DNA of 64,000 bases from Larix kaempferi (taxonomy: Eukaryota > Streptophyta > Pinopsida > Pinales > Pinaceae): positions 3,690,427 to 3,754,426 of the forward strand of contig BSBM01000200.1 in the NCBI GenBank assembly GCA_027924585.1, read 5' to 3'. The notes beneath the pieces are model-generated. The model ran no database searches. It had not been told where the DNA came from and saw nothing but the letters and a program-made list of their open reading frames with translations. The position numbers and the translations under genes were made by a program. Below are positions 26,702 to 38,479 of the stretch, in pieces. Each line of letters starts with the position of its first letter. Position 1 is the first letter of the stretch.

Positions 26702-27215
26702 TTGAAGTGCTGAAAACTGGATCTGGTCCCGGATTAGGGTTTGTCAGAGAAACCCTAAAAATTCAAAATGTGAATTTCAAAATTCTGAAAGGATAGAAAG
26801 ATGCGCCTTGGAGAGCTGATCAACCTAGTACATTCAGAATTTGAGATCAGCAAAGTCTTGCCCTTCAAAATTGCCTTTTTGTCCTCCTGGGTTCACTGGG
26901 GAGAGCCCTGAATTAGGGTTTGAGTTTCCCAGATATCTACCTAGCCAAAAATCTCGACCCAAATCTCTAACCTTCGATTTTTGCAAGGAGCTTCCAGCTG
27001 TGCCTTCAGTTTCCAGAAATTCCTATTTTTGTGGAAACCCTAATTTTTAGGGCCAATTCTGAAAATGCTCGGAACTGAATTCTGATTGGATAGATAGATG
27101 CGCCTTGATGAGTAGATCCAGTCTACTATACTGAATTTCAAAAATATGTGGAGAGAAACCCAATAAACAAGGAATACAAGCTTCCGTCACTGCAAAATGT
27201 CTTCTTCTTAGTTAA
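26702..27215 (-). other. 5' leader of the copia element
   Basis: Untranslated stretch between the primer-binding site and gag. It contains an imperfect direct repeat of about 62 bp, at 26780-26843 and 27078-27140, both with the word AGATGCGCCTTG and a GAATTT-type end. No coding frame belonging to the element is present. In LTR elements this part usually carries packaging and dimerisation signals, but none can be assigned from sequence. Confidence 0.7.
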
Positions 27216-27227
27216 GCTCTGATACCA
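27216..27227 (-). other. Primer-binding site for initiator-methionine tRNA
   Basis: The minus strand reads TGGTATCAGAGC immediately after the LTR end TTTAACA. This is the standard plant copia primer-binding site, complementary to the 3' end of initiator-Met tRNA. It fixes the inner edge of the 5' LTR at 27228 and supports a plant host. Confidence 0.95.
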
Positions 27228-27378
27228 TGTTAAATTTTGAGCATTAATTCATTATACTCTAGGATCTTTGCTGAGAGAATAACATCTACAATATATCAAT
27301 GCATGCCAATCATAATATGACAAGCATCACAAGCATCATAAGAATCAAAAGCATAGAGACAAGAGACACAGAGTTTCC

Positions 27379-27409
27379 GTGGGGAAAACCCTAAGGTGAA
27401 AAACCCCAC
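27379..27409 (-). other. Potential LTR RNA hairpin
   Basis: GTGGGG and CCCCAC form a 6-bp stem around a 19-nt loop. The same structure is present in the other LTR at 20614-20644 with no change. It lies in the transcribed R/U5 part. A role in polyadenylation or reverse transcription is possible, but nothing in the sequence shows it. Confidence 0.35.
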
Positions 27410-27572
27410 AACTTCCTCAGAGATAGAGAGAGCAATGGCTCAACCAAAATACAACCAAATAACACAGAGATAGTCTCCTAGCAGATGATCCTCCTCCTCC
27501 TCACAAGTGCGCCACTTTCGAGAGAGAGAGTGAGTTACTTTTCCGAATGAGTAAAATAAAGATCTCCTATCT

Positions 27573-27581
27573 CTATTTATA
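27573..27581 (-). promoter_or_regulatory. TATA box of the 5' LTR promoter
   Basis: The minus strand reads TATAAATAG, a near-consensus plant TATA box, about 254 bp from the LTR start. It is unchanged in the other LTR (20816-20808). Transcription would start some 30 bp further on, near 27,545, and proceed toward lower coordinates through gag-pol. The start position is inferred. Confidence 0.7.
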
Positions 27582-28250
27582 CTTACCTTTTTGCCCAGTG
27601 ACCTACTGGTGCCGACTTGTCTACTTAGATACATCCACATTATATTATATATAATTCCGGGCCGACCCCAAATGGTGGTCTAATAACCCATCGGCAAGTA
27701 CACACACTTGCGACACTTGTCAATCCACATGACGACACTTCCTTATAGAGGAATAACACATCTCTTATAAGGGTACAATAAATATATATAAAATATACAG
27801 ATGAAATACATTCCGAAGTTACATATACATCAACACTTCCCCCCGTTTTTTAAAATCACAACTTCTAGAAGGTTTACATGATTTCTTAAAAAACACGAGT
27901 TTTTAGAAAATGTGATTTATTTCATAAATGGAATCAACAAAGTATGTACATTCTACATCATAACGACTTTCTATAGTTTGTGCATGCGTCCAGAAATAAG
28001 CAAAGCATACTTCCCCCCATTTTTTAAAATCACAACTTCTAGAACGTTTACATGGTTTCTTAAAAAACACGAGTTTTTAGAAAATGTGATTTATTTAATA
28101 AATGGAATCAACAAAGTATGCACATTCTACGTCATATCGACTTTCTATAGTTTGCGCATGCGTCTGGAAATAAGAAAAGCTTACTTCCCCCCATTTTTTA
28201 AAACCACAACTTCTAGAAGGTTTACATGATTTCTTAAAGAACATGAGTTT

Positions 28251-30640
28251 TTAGAAAATGTGATTTATTTCATAAATGGAATCAACAAAGTATGCACATT
28301 CTATGTCATAACGACTTTCGATAGTTTGCGCATGCGCAAAGTATGCACATTCTACGTAATAAAGACTTTCTATACTTTGTGCATGCGTCCGGAAATAAGA
28401 AAAGCTTACTTCCCCCTTTTTTTTAAATTCACAGCTTCTAGAAGGTTTACATGATTTCTTAAAGAACATGACTTTTTAGAAAATGTGATTTATTTCATAA
28501 ATGGAATCAACAAAGTATGCACATTCTATGTCATAACGACTCTCTGTAGTCTGCGCATGTGCAAACTATGCACATTCTACGTAATAACGACTTTCTATAG
28601 TCTGCGCATGCGTCCGGAAATAAGAAAAGCTTACTTCCCCCTGTTTTTTAAAATCACAACTTCTAGAAGGTTTACATGATTTCTTAGAAAACACGAGTTT
28701 TTAAAAAATGTGATTTATTTCATAAATGGAATCAGCAAAGTATGCACATTCTATGTCATAACGACTTTCTGTAGTCTGGGCATCCGCAAACTATGCACAT
28801 TCTACGTAATCACGACTTTCTATAGTTTGCGCATGCGTCCGGAAATAAGAAAAGCTTACTTACCCCCGTTTTTTAAAAACCCAACTTCTAGAAGCTTTAC
28901 ATGATTTCTTAAAAAACACGAGTTTTTAGAAAATGTGATTTATTTCATAAATGGAATCAACAAAGTATCCACATTCTACGTCATATCGACTTTCTATAGT
29001 TTGTGCATGCATCTGGAAATAAGAAAAGCTTACATCCCCCCATTTTTTAAAATCACAACTTCTAGAAGGTCTACATGATTTCTTAAAGAACATGAGTTTT
29101 TAGAAAATGTGATTTATTTCATAAATGGAATCAACAAAGTATGCACATTCTATGTCATAACGACTTTCGATAGTTTGCGCATGAACAAAGTATGCACATT
29201 CTACGTAATAACGACTTTCTATACTTTGTGCATGCGTCCGGAAATAAAAAAGCTTACTTCCCCCCTTTTTTTAAATTCACAGCTTCTAGAAGGTTTACAT
29301 GATTTCTTAAAAAACATGAGTTTTTAGAAAATATGATTTATTTCATAAATGGAATCAACAAAGTATGCACATTCTACATCATAACGACTTTCTATAGTTT
29401 GCGCATGCATCCGGAAATAAGAAAAGCTTAATTCCCCCCGTTTTTTAGAATCGCAACTTCTAAAATGTTTACATGATTTCTTAAAAAACACGAGTTTTTA
29501 GAAAATGTGATTTATTTCATAAATGGAATCAACAAAGTATGCACATTCTATGTCATATCGACATTCTATAGTTTGTGTATGCGTCTGGAAATAAGAAAAG
29601 CTTACTTCCCCCCATTTTTTAAAATGACAACTTCTAGAAGGTTTACATGATTTCTTAAAGAACATGAGTTTTTAGAAAATGTGATTTATTTCATAAATGG
29701 AATCAACAAAGTATGCACATTCTATGTCATAATGACTTTCGATAATTTGCGCATGCGCAAACTATGCACATTCTACGTAATAACGACTTTCTATACTTTG
29801 TGCATGCGTCCGGAAATAATAAAAGCTTACTCCCCCCCGTTTTTTAAAATCACAACTTCTAGAAGGTTTACATGATTTCTTAAAAAACACGAGCTTTTAT
29901 AAAATGTGATTTATTTCATAAATGGAATCAACAAAGTATGCACATTCTATGTCATAACGACTTTCTGTAGTCTGCGCATGCGCAATCTATGCACATTCTA
30001 GGTAATAACGACTTTCTATAGTTTGCGCATGCGTCCGGAAATAAGAAAAGCTTACTCCCCCCCGTTTTTTAAAATCACAACTTCTAGAAGGTTTACATGA
30101 TTTCTTAAAAAACACGGGTTTTTAGAAAATGTGATTTATTTCATAAATGGAATCAACAAAGTATGCACATTCTACGTCATAACGACTTTCTATAGTTTAC
30201 GCATGCGTCCGGAAATAAGAAAAGCTTACTTCCCCAAGTTTTTTAAAATCACAACTTCTAGAATGTTTACATGATTTCTTAAAAAACATGAGTTTTTAGA
30301 AAATGTGATTTATTTCATAAATGGAATCAACAAAGTATGCACATTCTATGTCATAACGACTTTCGATAGTTCACGCATGCTTCCGGAAATAAGAAAAGCT
30401 TACTTCCCCCCGTTTTTTAAAATCACAACTTCTAGAAGGTTTATATGATTTCTTAAAAAACATGAGTTTTTAGAAAATGTGATTATTTCGTAAATGGATT
30501 CCACAAACTATGCACATTTTATGTCATAACGACTTTCGATAGTTTGCGCATGCGCAAACTATGCACATTCTACGTAATAACGACTTTCTATACTTTGCCC
30601 ATGCATCCGGAAATAAGAAAAGCTTACTTCCCCCCTTTTT
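28251..30640 (+). repeat. Long-range duplicated block, copy 1 (partner about 42,296-44,690)
   Basis: Eleven monomers match the partner at a constant offset of 14,045 bp: monomer starts 28260, 28485, 28710, 29109, 29681, 29906 and 30131 pair with 42305, 42530, 42755, 43154, 43726, 43951 and 44176. Private variants are shared, such as GACTCTCTGTAG, GCGCATGAACAAA, a 1-bp loss in GGAAATAAAAAAGC, and TTTCGATAATT. Later parts recur again near 52.2-54.9 kb. Confidence 0.85.
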
Positions 30641-33600
30641 TTAAATTCACAGCTTCTAGAAGGTTTACATGATTTCTTAAAGAACATGAGCTTTTAGAAA
30701 ATGTGATTTATTTCATAAATGGAATCAACAAAGTATGCACATTCTATGTCATAACGACTTTCTGTAGTCTGCGCATCCACAAACTATGCACATTCTACGT
30801 AATTACGACTTTCTATAGTCTGCGCATGCGTCCGGAAATAAGAAAAGCTTACTTGCCCCCGTTTTTTAAAATCACAACTTCTAGAAGGTTTACATGATTT
30901 CTTAGAAAACACGAGTTTTTAAAAAATGTGATTTATTTAATAAATAGAATCAACAAAGTATGCACATTCTATGTCATAACGACATCCTATAGTCTGCGCA
31001 TGTGCAAACTATGCACATTCTACGTAATCACGACTTTCTATAGTTTGCGCATGCGTCCGGAAAAAAGAAAAGCTTACTTCCCCCCGTTTTTTAAAATCAC
31101 AACTTCTAGAAGGTTTACATAATTTCTTAAAAAACACGAGTTTTTAGAAAATTTGATTTATTTCATAAATCGAATCAACAAAGTATGCACATTCTACGTC
31201 ATAACGACTTTCAATAGTTTTTGCATACGTCCGGAAATAAGAAAAGCTTACTTCCCTCCGTTTTTTAGAATCACAACTTCTAGAAGGTTTACATGATTTC
31301 TTAAAAAACACGATTCTTAAGAAAATGTGATTTATTTCATAAATGGAATCAACAAACTAGCAACATTCGATGTAAAAATTCAATCTCTATAGTGTGCGCA
31401 TGCGTCCGGAAATAAGAAAAGCTTACTTCTCCCCGTTTTTTAAAATCACAGCTTCTAGAATGTTTACATGATTTCTTAAAAAACACGAATTTTTAGAAAA
31501 TGTCATTTATTTAATAAATGGAATCAACAAGTTTTCACATTCTATGTAATAACGAGTTTCGATAGTTTGCACATGCGCAAACTATGCGGATTCTACGTAA
31601 TAACAACTTTGTATACTTTGCGCATGCGTCCGAAAATAAGAAAAGCTTACTTCCCCCCTTTTTTTAAATTCACAGCTTCTAGAAGGTTTACATGATTTCT
31701 TAAAAAACACGAGTTTTTAGAAAATGTGATTTATTTCATAAATGGAATCAACAAAGTATGCACATTCTATGTCATAACGACTTTCTGTAGTCTGCGCATG
31801 CGCAATCTATGCACATTCTACGTAATAACGCTTTCTATAGTTTGCGCATGCGTCCCGAAATAAGAAAAGCTTACTCCTCCACATTTTTTAAAATCACAAC
31901 TTCTAGAAGGTTTACATGATTTCTTAAAAAACAAAAGTTTTTTTAAAATGTGATTTATTTCGTAAATGGAATCAACAAAGTATGCACATTCTATGTCATA
32001 ACGACTTTCGATAGTTTGTGCATGCGCAAACTATGCACATTCTACGTATTAACGACTTTCTATACTTTGCGCATGCGTCCGGAAATAAGAAAAGCTTACT
32101 TCCCCCCTTTTTTTAAATTCGAAGCTTCTAGAATGTTTACATGATTTCTTAAAGAACACGAGTTTTTAGAAAATGTGATTTATTTCATAAATGGAATCAA
32201 CAAAGTATGCACATTCTATGTCATAACGACTTTCTGTAGTCTGCGCATGCGCAAACTATGCACATTCTACGTAATAACAACTTTCTATAGTTTGCGCATG
32301 CGTCCCGAAATAAGAAAAGCTTACTTCCCCCGGTTTTTAAAATCACAACTTCTAGAAGGTTTACATGATTTCTTAAAAAACACGAGTTTTTAGAAAATGT
32401 GATTTATTTCATAAATGGAATCAACAAAGTATGCACATTCTACGTCATATCGACTTTCTATAGTTTGCGCATGCGTCCGGAAATAAGAAAAGCTTACTTC
32501 CCCCAATTTTTTAAAATCACAACTTCTAGAAGGTTTACATGATTTCTTAAAAAACATGAGTTTTTAGAAAATGTGATTTATTTCATAACTGGAATCAACA
32601 AAGTATGCACATTCTATGTCATAACGACTTTCGCTAGTTTGCGCATGCGTAAACTATGCACATTCTACGTCATAACGACTTTCTATAGTTTGCGCATGCG
32701 TCCAGATAATAAGAAAATCTTACTTCCCCAAGTTTTTTAAAATCACAGCTTCCAGAAGGTTTACATGATTTCTTAAAAAACACGAGTTTTTAGAAAATGT
32801 GATTTATTAAATAAATGGAATCAACAAAGTATGCACATTCTATGTCATAACAACTTTCTATAGTCTGCGCATGCACAAACTATGAACATTCTACGTAATA
32901 ACGACTTTCTATAGTTTGCGCATGAGTCCGGAAATAAGAAAAGCTTAGTTACCCCCGTTTGTTAAAATCACAACTTCTAGATGGTTTACATGATTTCTTA
33001 AAAAACACGAGTTTTTAGAAAATGTGATTATTTCGTAAATGGATTCCACAAACTATGCACATTTTATGTCATAACGACTTTCGATAGTTTGCGCATGCGC
33101 AAACTATGCACATTCTACGTAATAACGACTTTCTATACTTTGCCCATGCATCCGGAAATAAGAAAAGCTTACTTCCCCCCTTTTTTTAAATTCACAGCTT
33201 CTAGAAGGTTTACATGATTTCTTAAAGAACATGAGCTTTTAGAAAATGTGATTTATTTCATAAATGGAATCAACAAAGTATGCACATTCTATGTCATAAC
33301 GACTTTCTGTAGTCTGCGCATCCACAAACTATGCACATTCTACGTAATTACGACTTTCTATAGTCTGCGCATGCGTCCGGAAATAAGAAAAGCTTACTTG
33401 CCCCCGTTTTTTAAAATCACAACTTCTAGAAGGTTTACATGATTTCTTAGAAAACACGAGTTTTTAAAAAATGTGATTTATTTAATAAATAGAATCAACA
33501 AAGTATGCACATTCTATGTCATAACGACATCCTATAGTCTGCGCATGTGCAAACTATGCACATTCTACGTAATCACGACTTTCTATAGTTTGCGCATGCG

Positions 33601-35553
33601 TCCGGAAAAAAGAAAAGCTTACTTCCCCCCGTTTTTTAAAATCACAACTTCTAGAAGGTTTACATAATTTCTTAAAAAACACGAGTTTTTAGAAAATTTG
33701 ATTTATTTCATAAATCGAATCAACAAAGTATGCACATTCTACGTCATAACGACTTTCAATAGTTTTTGCATACGTCCGGAAATAAGAAAAGCTTACTTCC
33801 CTCCGTTTTTTAGAATCACAACTTCTAGAAGGTTTACATGATTTCTTAAAAAACACGATTCTTAAGAAAATGTGATTTATTTCATAAATGGAATCAACAA
33901 ACTAGCAACATTCGATGTAAAAATTCAATCTCTATAGTGTGCGCATGCGTCCGGAAATAAGAAAAGCTTACTTCTCCCCGTTTTTTAAAATCACAGCTTC
34001 TAGAATGTTTACATGATTTCTTAAAAAACACGAATTTTTAGAAAATGTCATTTATTTAATAAATGGAATCAACAAGTTTTCACATTCTATGTAATAACGA
34101 CTTTCGATAGTTTGCACATGCGCAAACTATGCGGATTCTACGTAATAACAACTTTGTATACTTTGCGCATGCGTCCGAAAATAAGAAAAGCTTACTTCCC
34201 CCCTTTTTTTAAATTCACAGCTTCTAGAAGGTTTACATGATTTCTTAAAAAACACGAGTTTTTAGAAAATGTGATTTATTTCATAAATGGAATCAACAAA
34301 GTATGCACATTCTATGTCATAACGACTTTCTGTAGTCTGCGCATGCGCAATCTATGCACATTCTACGTAATAACGCTTTCTATAGTTTGCGCATGCGTCC
34401 CGAAATAAGAAAAGCTTACTCCTCCACATTTTTTAAAATCACAACTTCTAGAAGGTTTACATGATTTCTTAAAAAACAAAAGTTTTTTTAAAATGTGATT
34501 TATTTCGTAAATGGAATCAACAAAGTATGCACATTCTATGTCATAACGACTTTCGATAGTTTGTGCATGCGCAAACTATGCACATTCTACGTATTAACGA
34601 CTTTCTATACTTTGCGCATGCGTCCGGAAATAAGAAAAGCTTACTTCCCCCCTTTTTTTAAATTCGAAGCTTCTAGAATGTTTACATGATTTCTTAAAGA
34701 ACACGAGTTTTTAGAAAATGTGATTTATTTCATAAATGGAATCAACAAAGTATGCACATTCTATGTCATAACGACTTTCTGTAGTCTGCGCATGCGCAAA
34801 CTATGCACATTCTACGTAATAACAACTTTCTATAGTTTGCGCATGCGTCCCGAAATAAGAAAAGCTTACTTCCCCCGGTTTTTAAAATCACAACTTCTAG
34901 AAGGTTTACATGATTTCTTAAAAAACACGAGTTTTTAGAAAATGTGATTTATTTCATAAATGGAATCAACAAAGTATGCACATTCTACGTCATATCGACT
35001 TTCTATAGTTTGCGCATGCGTCCGGAAATAAGAAAAGCTTACTTCCCCCAATTTTTTAAAATCACAACTTCTAGAAGGTTTACATGATTTCTTAAAAAAC
35101 ATGAGTTTTTAGAAAATGTGATTTATTTCATAACTGGAATCAACAAAGTATGCACATTCTATGTCATAACGACTTTCGCTAGTTTGCGCATGCGTAAACT
35201 ATGCACATTCTACGTCATAACGACTTTCTATAGTTTGCGCATGCGTCCAGATAATAAGAAAATCTTACTTCCCCAAGTTTTTTAAAATCACAGCTTCCAG
35301 AAGGTTTACATGATTTCTTAAAAAACACGAGTTTTTAGAAAATGTGATTTATTAAATAAATGGAATCAACAAAGTATGCACATTCTATGTCATAACAACT
35401 TTCTATAGTCTGCGCATGCACAAACTATGCACATTCTACGTAATAACGACTTTCTATAGTTTGCGCATGAGTCCGGAAATAAGAAAAGCTTAGTTACCCC
35501 CGTTTGTTAAAATCACAACTTCTAGATGGTTTACATGATTTCTTAAAAAACAC
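30464..35553 (+). repeat. Near-identical tandem duplication of 2,545 bp (two copies, 12 monomers each)
   Basis: Copy 1 is about 30464-33008 and copy 2 about 33009-35553. Every monomer start is displaced by exactly 2,545 bp (30703/33248, 30928/33473, 31950/34495, 32175/34720), including monomers with odd lengths and rare variants. Reading both by eye I found only two differences (at about 31556/34101 and 32885/35430). Each copy has nine 225-bp-type and three 174-bp-type monomers. This is the youngest large duplication in the window, or possibly an assembly duplication. Confidence 0.93.
31327..31500 (+). repeat. Highly divergent 174-bp monomer
   Basis: The module centre reads AAACTAGCAACATTCGATG and AATCTCTATAGTGTGCGC in place of the usual AAAGTATGCACATTCTACG and TTTCTATAGTTTGCGC. 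The same variant occurs at 33872 (tandem duplicate) and 48319, and a further rearranged form at about 50,248. It serves as a marker of descent for duplicated blocks. Confidence 0.85.
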
Positions 35554-35687
35554 GAGTTTTTAGAAAATGTGATTTATTTCGTAAATGGAATCAACAAAGT
35601 ATGCACATTCTATGTCATAACAACTTTCGATAGTTTGCGCATGTGCAAACTATGCACATTCTACGTAATAACGACTTTCTATACTTT

Positions 35688-36934
35688 GCGCATGCGTCCG
35701 GAAATAAGAAAAGCTTACTTCCCCCCTTTTTTTAAATTGACGGCTTCTAAAAGGTTTACATGATTTCTTAAAGAACACGAGTTTTTAGAAAATGTGATTT
35801 GTTTCATAAATGGAATCAACAAAGTATGCACATTCTATGTCATAACGACTTTCTGTAGTCTACGCATGCGCAAACTATGCACATTCTACGTAATAACGAC
35901 TTTCTATAGTTTGCGCATGCGTCCCGAAATAAGAAAAGCTTACTTCCCCCTGTTTTTTAAAATCACAGCTTCTAGAAGGTTTACATGATTTCTTAAAAAG
36001 CACGAGTTTTTAGAAAATGTGATTTATTTCATAAATGGAATCAACAAAGTATGCACATTCTATGTCATAACGACTTTCTATAGTTTGCACATGCGCAAAC
36101 TATGCACATTCTACGTAATAACGACTTTCTATAGTTTGGGCATGTGTCCGGAAATAAGAAAAGCTTACTTCCCCCCGTTTTTTAAAATCACAACTTCTAG
36201 AAGGTTTACATGATTTCCTAAAAAACACAATTTTTTAGAAAATTTGATTTATTTGATAAATGGAATCAACAAAGTATGCACATTCTACGTCATAACGACT
36301 TTCTATAGTTTTCGCATGCGTCCGGAAATAAGAAAAGCTTACTTCCCCCCTTTTTTTAAATTGACGGCTTCTAAAAGGTTTACATGATTTCTTAAAGAAC
36401 ACGAGTTTTTAGAAAATGTGATTTGTTTCATAAATGGAATCAACAAAGTATGCACATTCTATGTCATAACGACTTTCTGTAGTCTACGCATGCGCAAACT
36501 ATGCACATTCTACGTAATAACGACTTTCTATAGTTTGCGCATGCGTCCCGAAATAAGAAAAGCTTACTTCCCCCTGTTTTTTAAAATCACAGCTTCTAGA
36601 AGGTTTACATGATTTCTTAAAAAGCACGAGTTTTTAGAAAATGTGATTTATTTCATAAATGGAATCAACAAAGTATGCACATTCTATGTCATAACGACTT
36701 TCTATAGTTTGCGCATGCGCAAACTATGCACATTCTACGTAATAACGACTTTCTATAGTTTGGGCATGTGTCCGGAAATAAGAAAAGCTTACTTCCCCCC
36801 GTTTTTTAAAATCACAACTTCTAGAAGGTTTACATGATTTCCTAAAAAACACAATTTTTTAGAAAATTTGATTTATTTGATAGATGGAATCAACAAAGTA
36901 TGCACATTCTACGTCATAACGACTTTCTATAGTT
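35688..36934 (+). repeat. Tandem duplication of 624 bp (two copies)
   Basis: Two copies, each made of two 225-bp monomers and one 174-bp monomer, displaced by exactly 624 bp (35794/36418 and 36019/36643). The copies share TTGACGGCTTCTAAAAGG, GTAGTCTACGC and TTTGATTTATTTGATA. About two substitutions separate them. The junction falls between TTTTCGC and CCCTTTTTTT near 36,311-36,349. Confidence 0.9.
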
Positions 36935-37139
36935 TTCGCATGCGTCCGGAAATAAGAAAAGCTTACTTCCCTCCGTTTTTTAGAATCACAACTTCTAGAA
37001 GGTTTACATGATTTCTTAAAAAACACGAGTTTTTAGAAAATGTCATTTATTTAATAAAGGGAATCAACAAAGTTTGCACATTCTATGTAATAACGACTTT
37101 CTAAAGTTTTCCCATGTATACGGAAATAAGAAAAGCTTA

Positions 37140-37320
37140 CTTCCGCCAGTTTTATAAAATCACATATTCTAGAAGGTTTACATTATTTCTACGTCATAAT
37201 GACTTTCTATAGTTTGCGCATGCATCCGGAAATAAGAAAAGCTTACTTCCCCCCGTTTTTTAAAATACAACTTCTAGAAGGTTTACATGATTTCTTAAAG
37301 AACACGACTTTTTAGAAAAT
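37140..37320 (+). repeat. Deleted satellite monomer, shared with 50,500-50,677
   Basis: After GGTTTACATTATTTCT (ending at 37190) the sequence jumps straight to ACGTCATAATGAC. The A-rich spacer and the start of the next monomer are missing. The identical junction occurs at 50547/50548, in the same context (a GCCAGTTTTATAAAATCAC variant before it, AAAATACAACTTC after it). The deletion therefore happened once and was copied with its block. Confidence 0.9.
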
Positions 37321-38344
37321 GTGATTTATTTCATAAATGGAATCAACAAACTATGCACATTCTATGTCATAACGACTTTCGATAGTTTGCGCATGCGCAA
37401 ACTATGCACATTCTATGTAATAACGACTTTCTATAGTTTGGGCATGCGTCCGGAAATAAGAAAATCTTACTTCCCCCCTTTTTTTAAATTCACAGCTTCT
37501 AGAAGGTTTACATGATTTCTTAAAGAACATGAGTTTTTAGAAAATGTGATTTATTTCATAAATGGAATCAACAAAGTATGCACATTCTATGTCATAACGA
37601 CTTTCTGTAGTTTGCGCATGCGCAAACTATGCACATTCTACATAATAACGACTTTCTATACTTTGCGCATGCGTCCGGAAATAAGAAAAGCTTACTTCCC
37701 CCCTTTTTTTAAATTCACAGCTTCTAGAAGGTTTACATGATTTCTGAAAGAACATGAGTTTTTAGAAAATGTGATTTATTTCATAAATGGAATCAACAAA
37801 GTATGCACATTCTATGTCATATAGACTTTCTGTAGTCTGCGCATGCGCAAACTTTGCACATTCTACGTAATAACGACTTTCTATAGTTTGCGCATGCGTC
37901 CGGAAATAAGAAAAGCTTACTTCCCCCCGTTTTTTAAAATCACAACTTCTAGAAGGTTTACATGATTTCTTAGAAAACACGAGTTTTTAGAAAATGTGAT
38001 TTATTTCATAAATGGAATCAACAAAGTATGCACATTCTACGTCATAACGACTTTCTATAGTTTGCGCATGCATCCGAAAATAAGAAAAGCTTACTTCCCC
38101 CCGTTTTTTAAAATCACAGCTTCTAGAAGGTTTACATGATTTCTTAAAAAACACGAGTTTTTAGAAAATGTGATCTATTTCATAAATGGAATCAACAAAG
38201 TATGCACATTCTATGTCATAACGACTTTCTGTAGTTTGCGCATGCGCAAACTATGCACATTCTACGTAATAACGACTTTCTATAGTTTGCGCATGCTTCC
38301 GGAAATAAGAAAAGCTTACTTCCCCCCGTTTTTTAAAATCACAA

Positions 38345-38358
38345 CTTCTAGAAGGTTT
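38345..38358 (+). promoter_or_regulatory. Heat-shock-element-like dyad, representative of nearly every monomer
   Basis: TTC-nn-GAA (TTCTAGAA) followed after two bases by TTT matches two perfect units and one one-mismatch unit of the nTTCnnGAAnnTTCn heat-shock element. The motif is conserved in the great majority of monomers across the whole array. The match is seen; binding by heat-shock factors is only inferred. Confidence 0.4.
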
Positions 38359-38455
38359 ACATGATTTCTTAAAAAACATTAGTTTTTAGAAAATGTGATT
38401 TATTTCGTCAATGGAATCAACAAACTATGCACATTCTATGTCATAACGACTTTCG

Positions 38456-38479
38456 ATAGTTTGCGCATGCGCAAACTAT
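38456..38479 (+). other. Perfect 24-bp palindrome with alternating purine-pyrimidine core (representative)
   Basis: ATAGTT, then TGCGCATGCGCA, then AACTAT: all 24 bases are self-complementary. It lies at the junction of the two 51-bp modules of B-type monomers; another example is 1229-1252. A-type monomers keep the 12-bp core but have GTC in place of GTT on the left arm. The core is a strict pyrimidine-purine alternation of the kind that can adopt Z-DNA. Confidence 0.9.

Larger units (their letters stand above)
20491..27835 (-). mobile_element. Ty1/copia-type LTR retrotransposon inserted in the satellite
   Basis: A minus-strand element lies in the AAGCTTA/CTTCCCCCC stretch of a satellite monomer. 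In element order it has a 5' LTR (27835-27228), PBS for initiator-Met tRNA (27227-27216), leader, a single gag-protease-integrase-RT-RNase H frame (26701-22622, one internal stop), a 1.5-kb 3' region with minisatellites, a polypurine tract and a 3' LTR (21070 to about 20496). Integrase preceding reverse transcriptase is the defining copia order. The LTRs differ by about 11 substitutions and one 14-bp indel over some 575 bp (my count by eye), so the insertion is fairly young. No envelope-like frame is present. The family name is not recognised. Confidence 0.97.
27228..27835 (-). repeat. 5' LTR of the copia element, complete (608 bp)
   Basis: On the minus strand it begins TGTTGATGTATATG and ends TTTAACA, giving canonical TG...CA ends and a short terminal inverted repeat (TGTTGA-like/TTAACA). 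The inner edge abuts the primer-binding site. At the outer edge the satellite resumes at once with CTTCCCCCCG. It includes a 14-bp stretch (CCAATCATAATATG) absent from the other LTR. U3 should run from 27835 to the start site below the TATA motif at 27581-27573. Confidence 0.96.

Noticed and set aside
26741-26757. Telomere-type repeat (ACCCTAA words in the leader and LTRs)
   Set aside because: Only isolated words occur, with no tandem CCCTAAA run.
38456-38479. CENP-B box
   Set aside because: The CG-containing stretches of the monomer do not fit the NTTCGNNNNANNCGGGN pattern on either strand.
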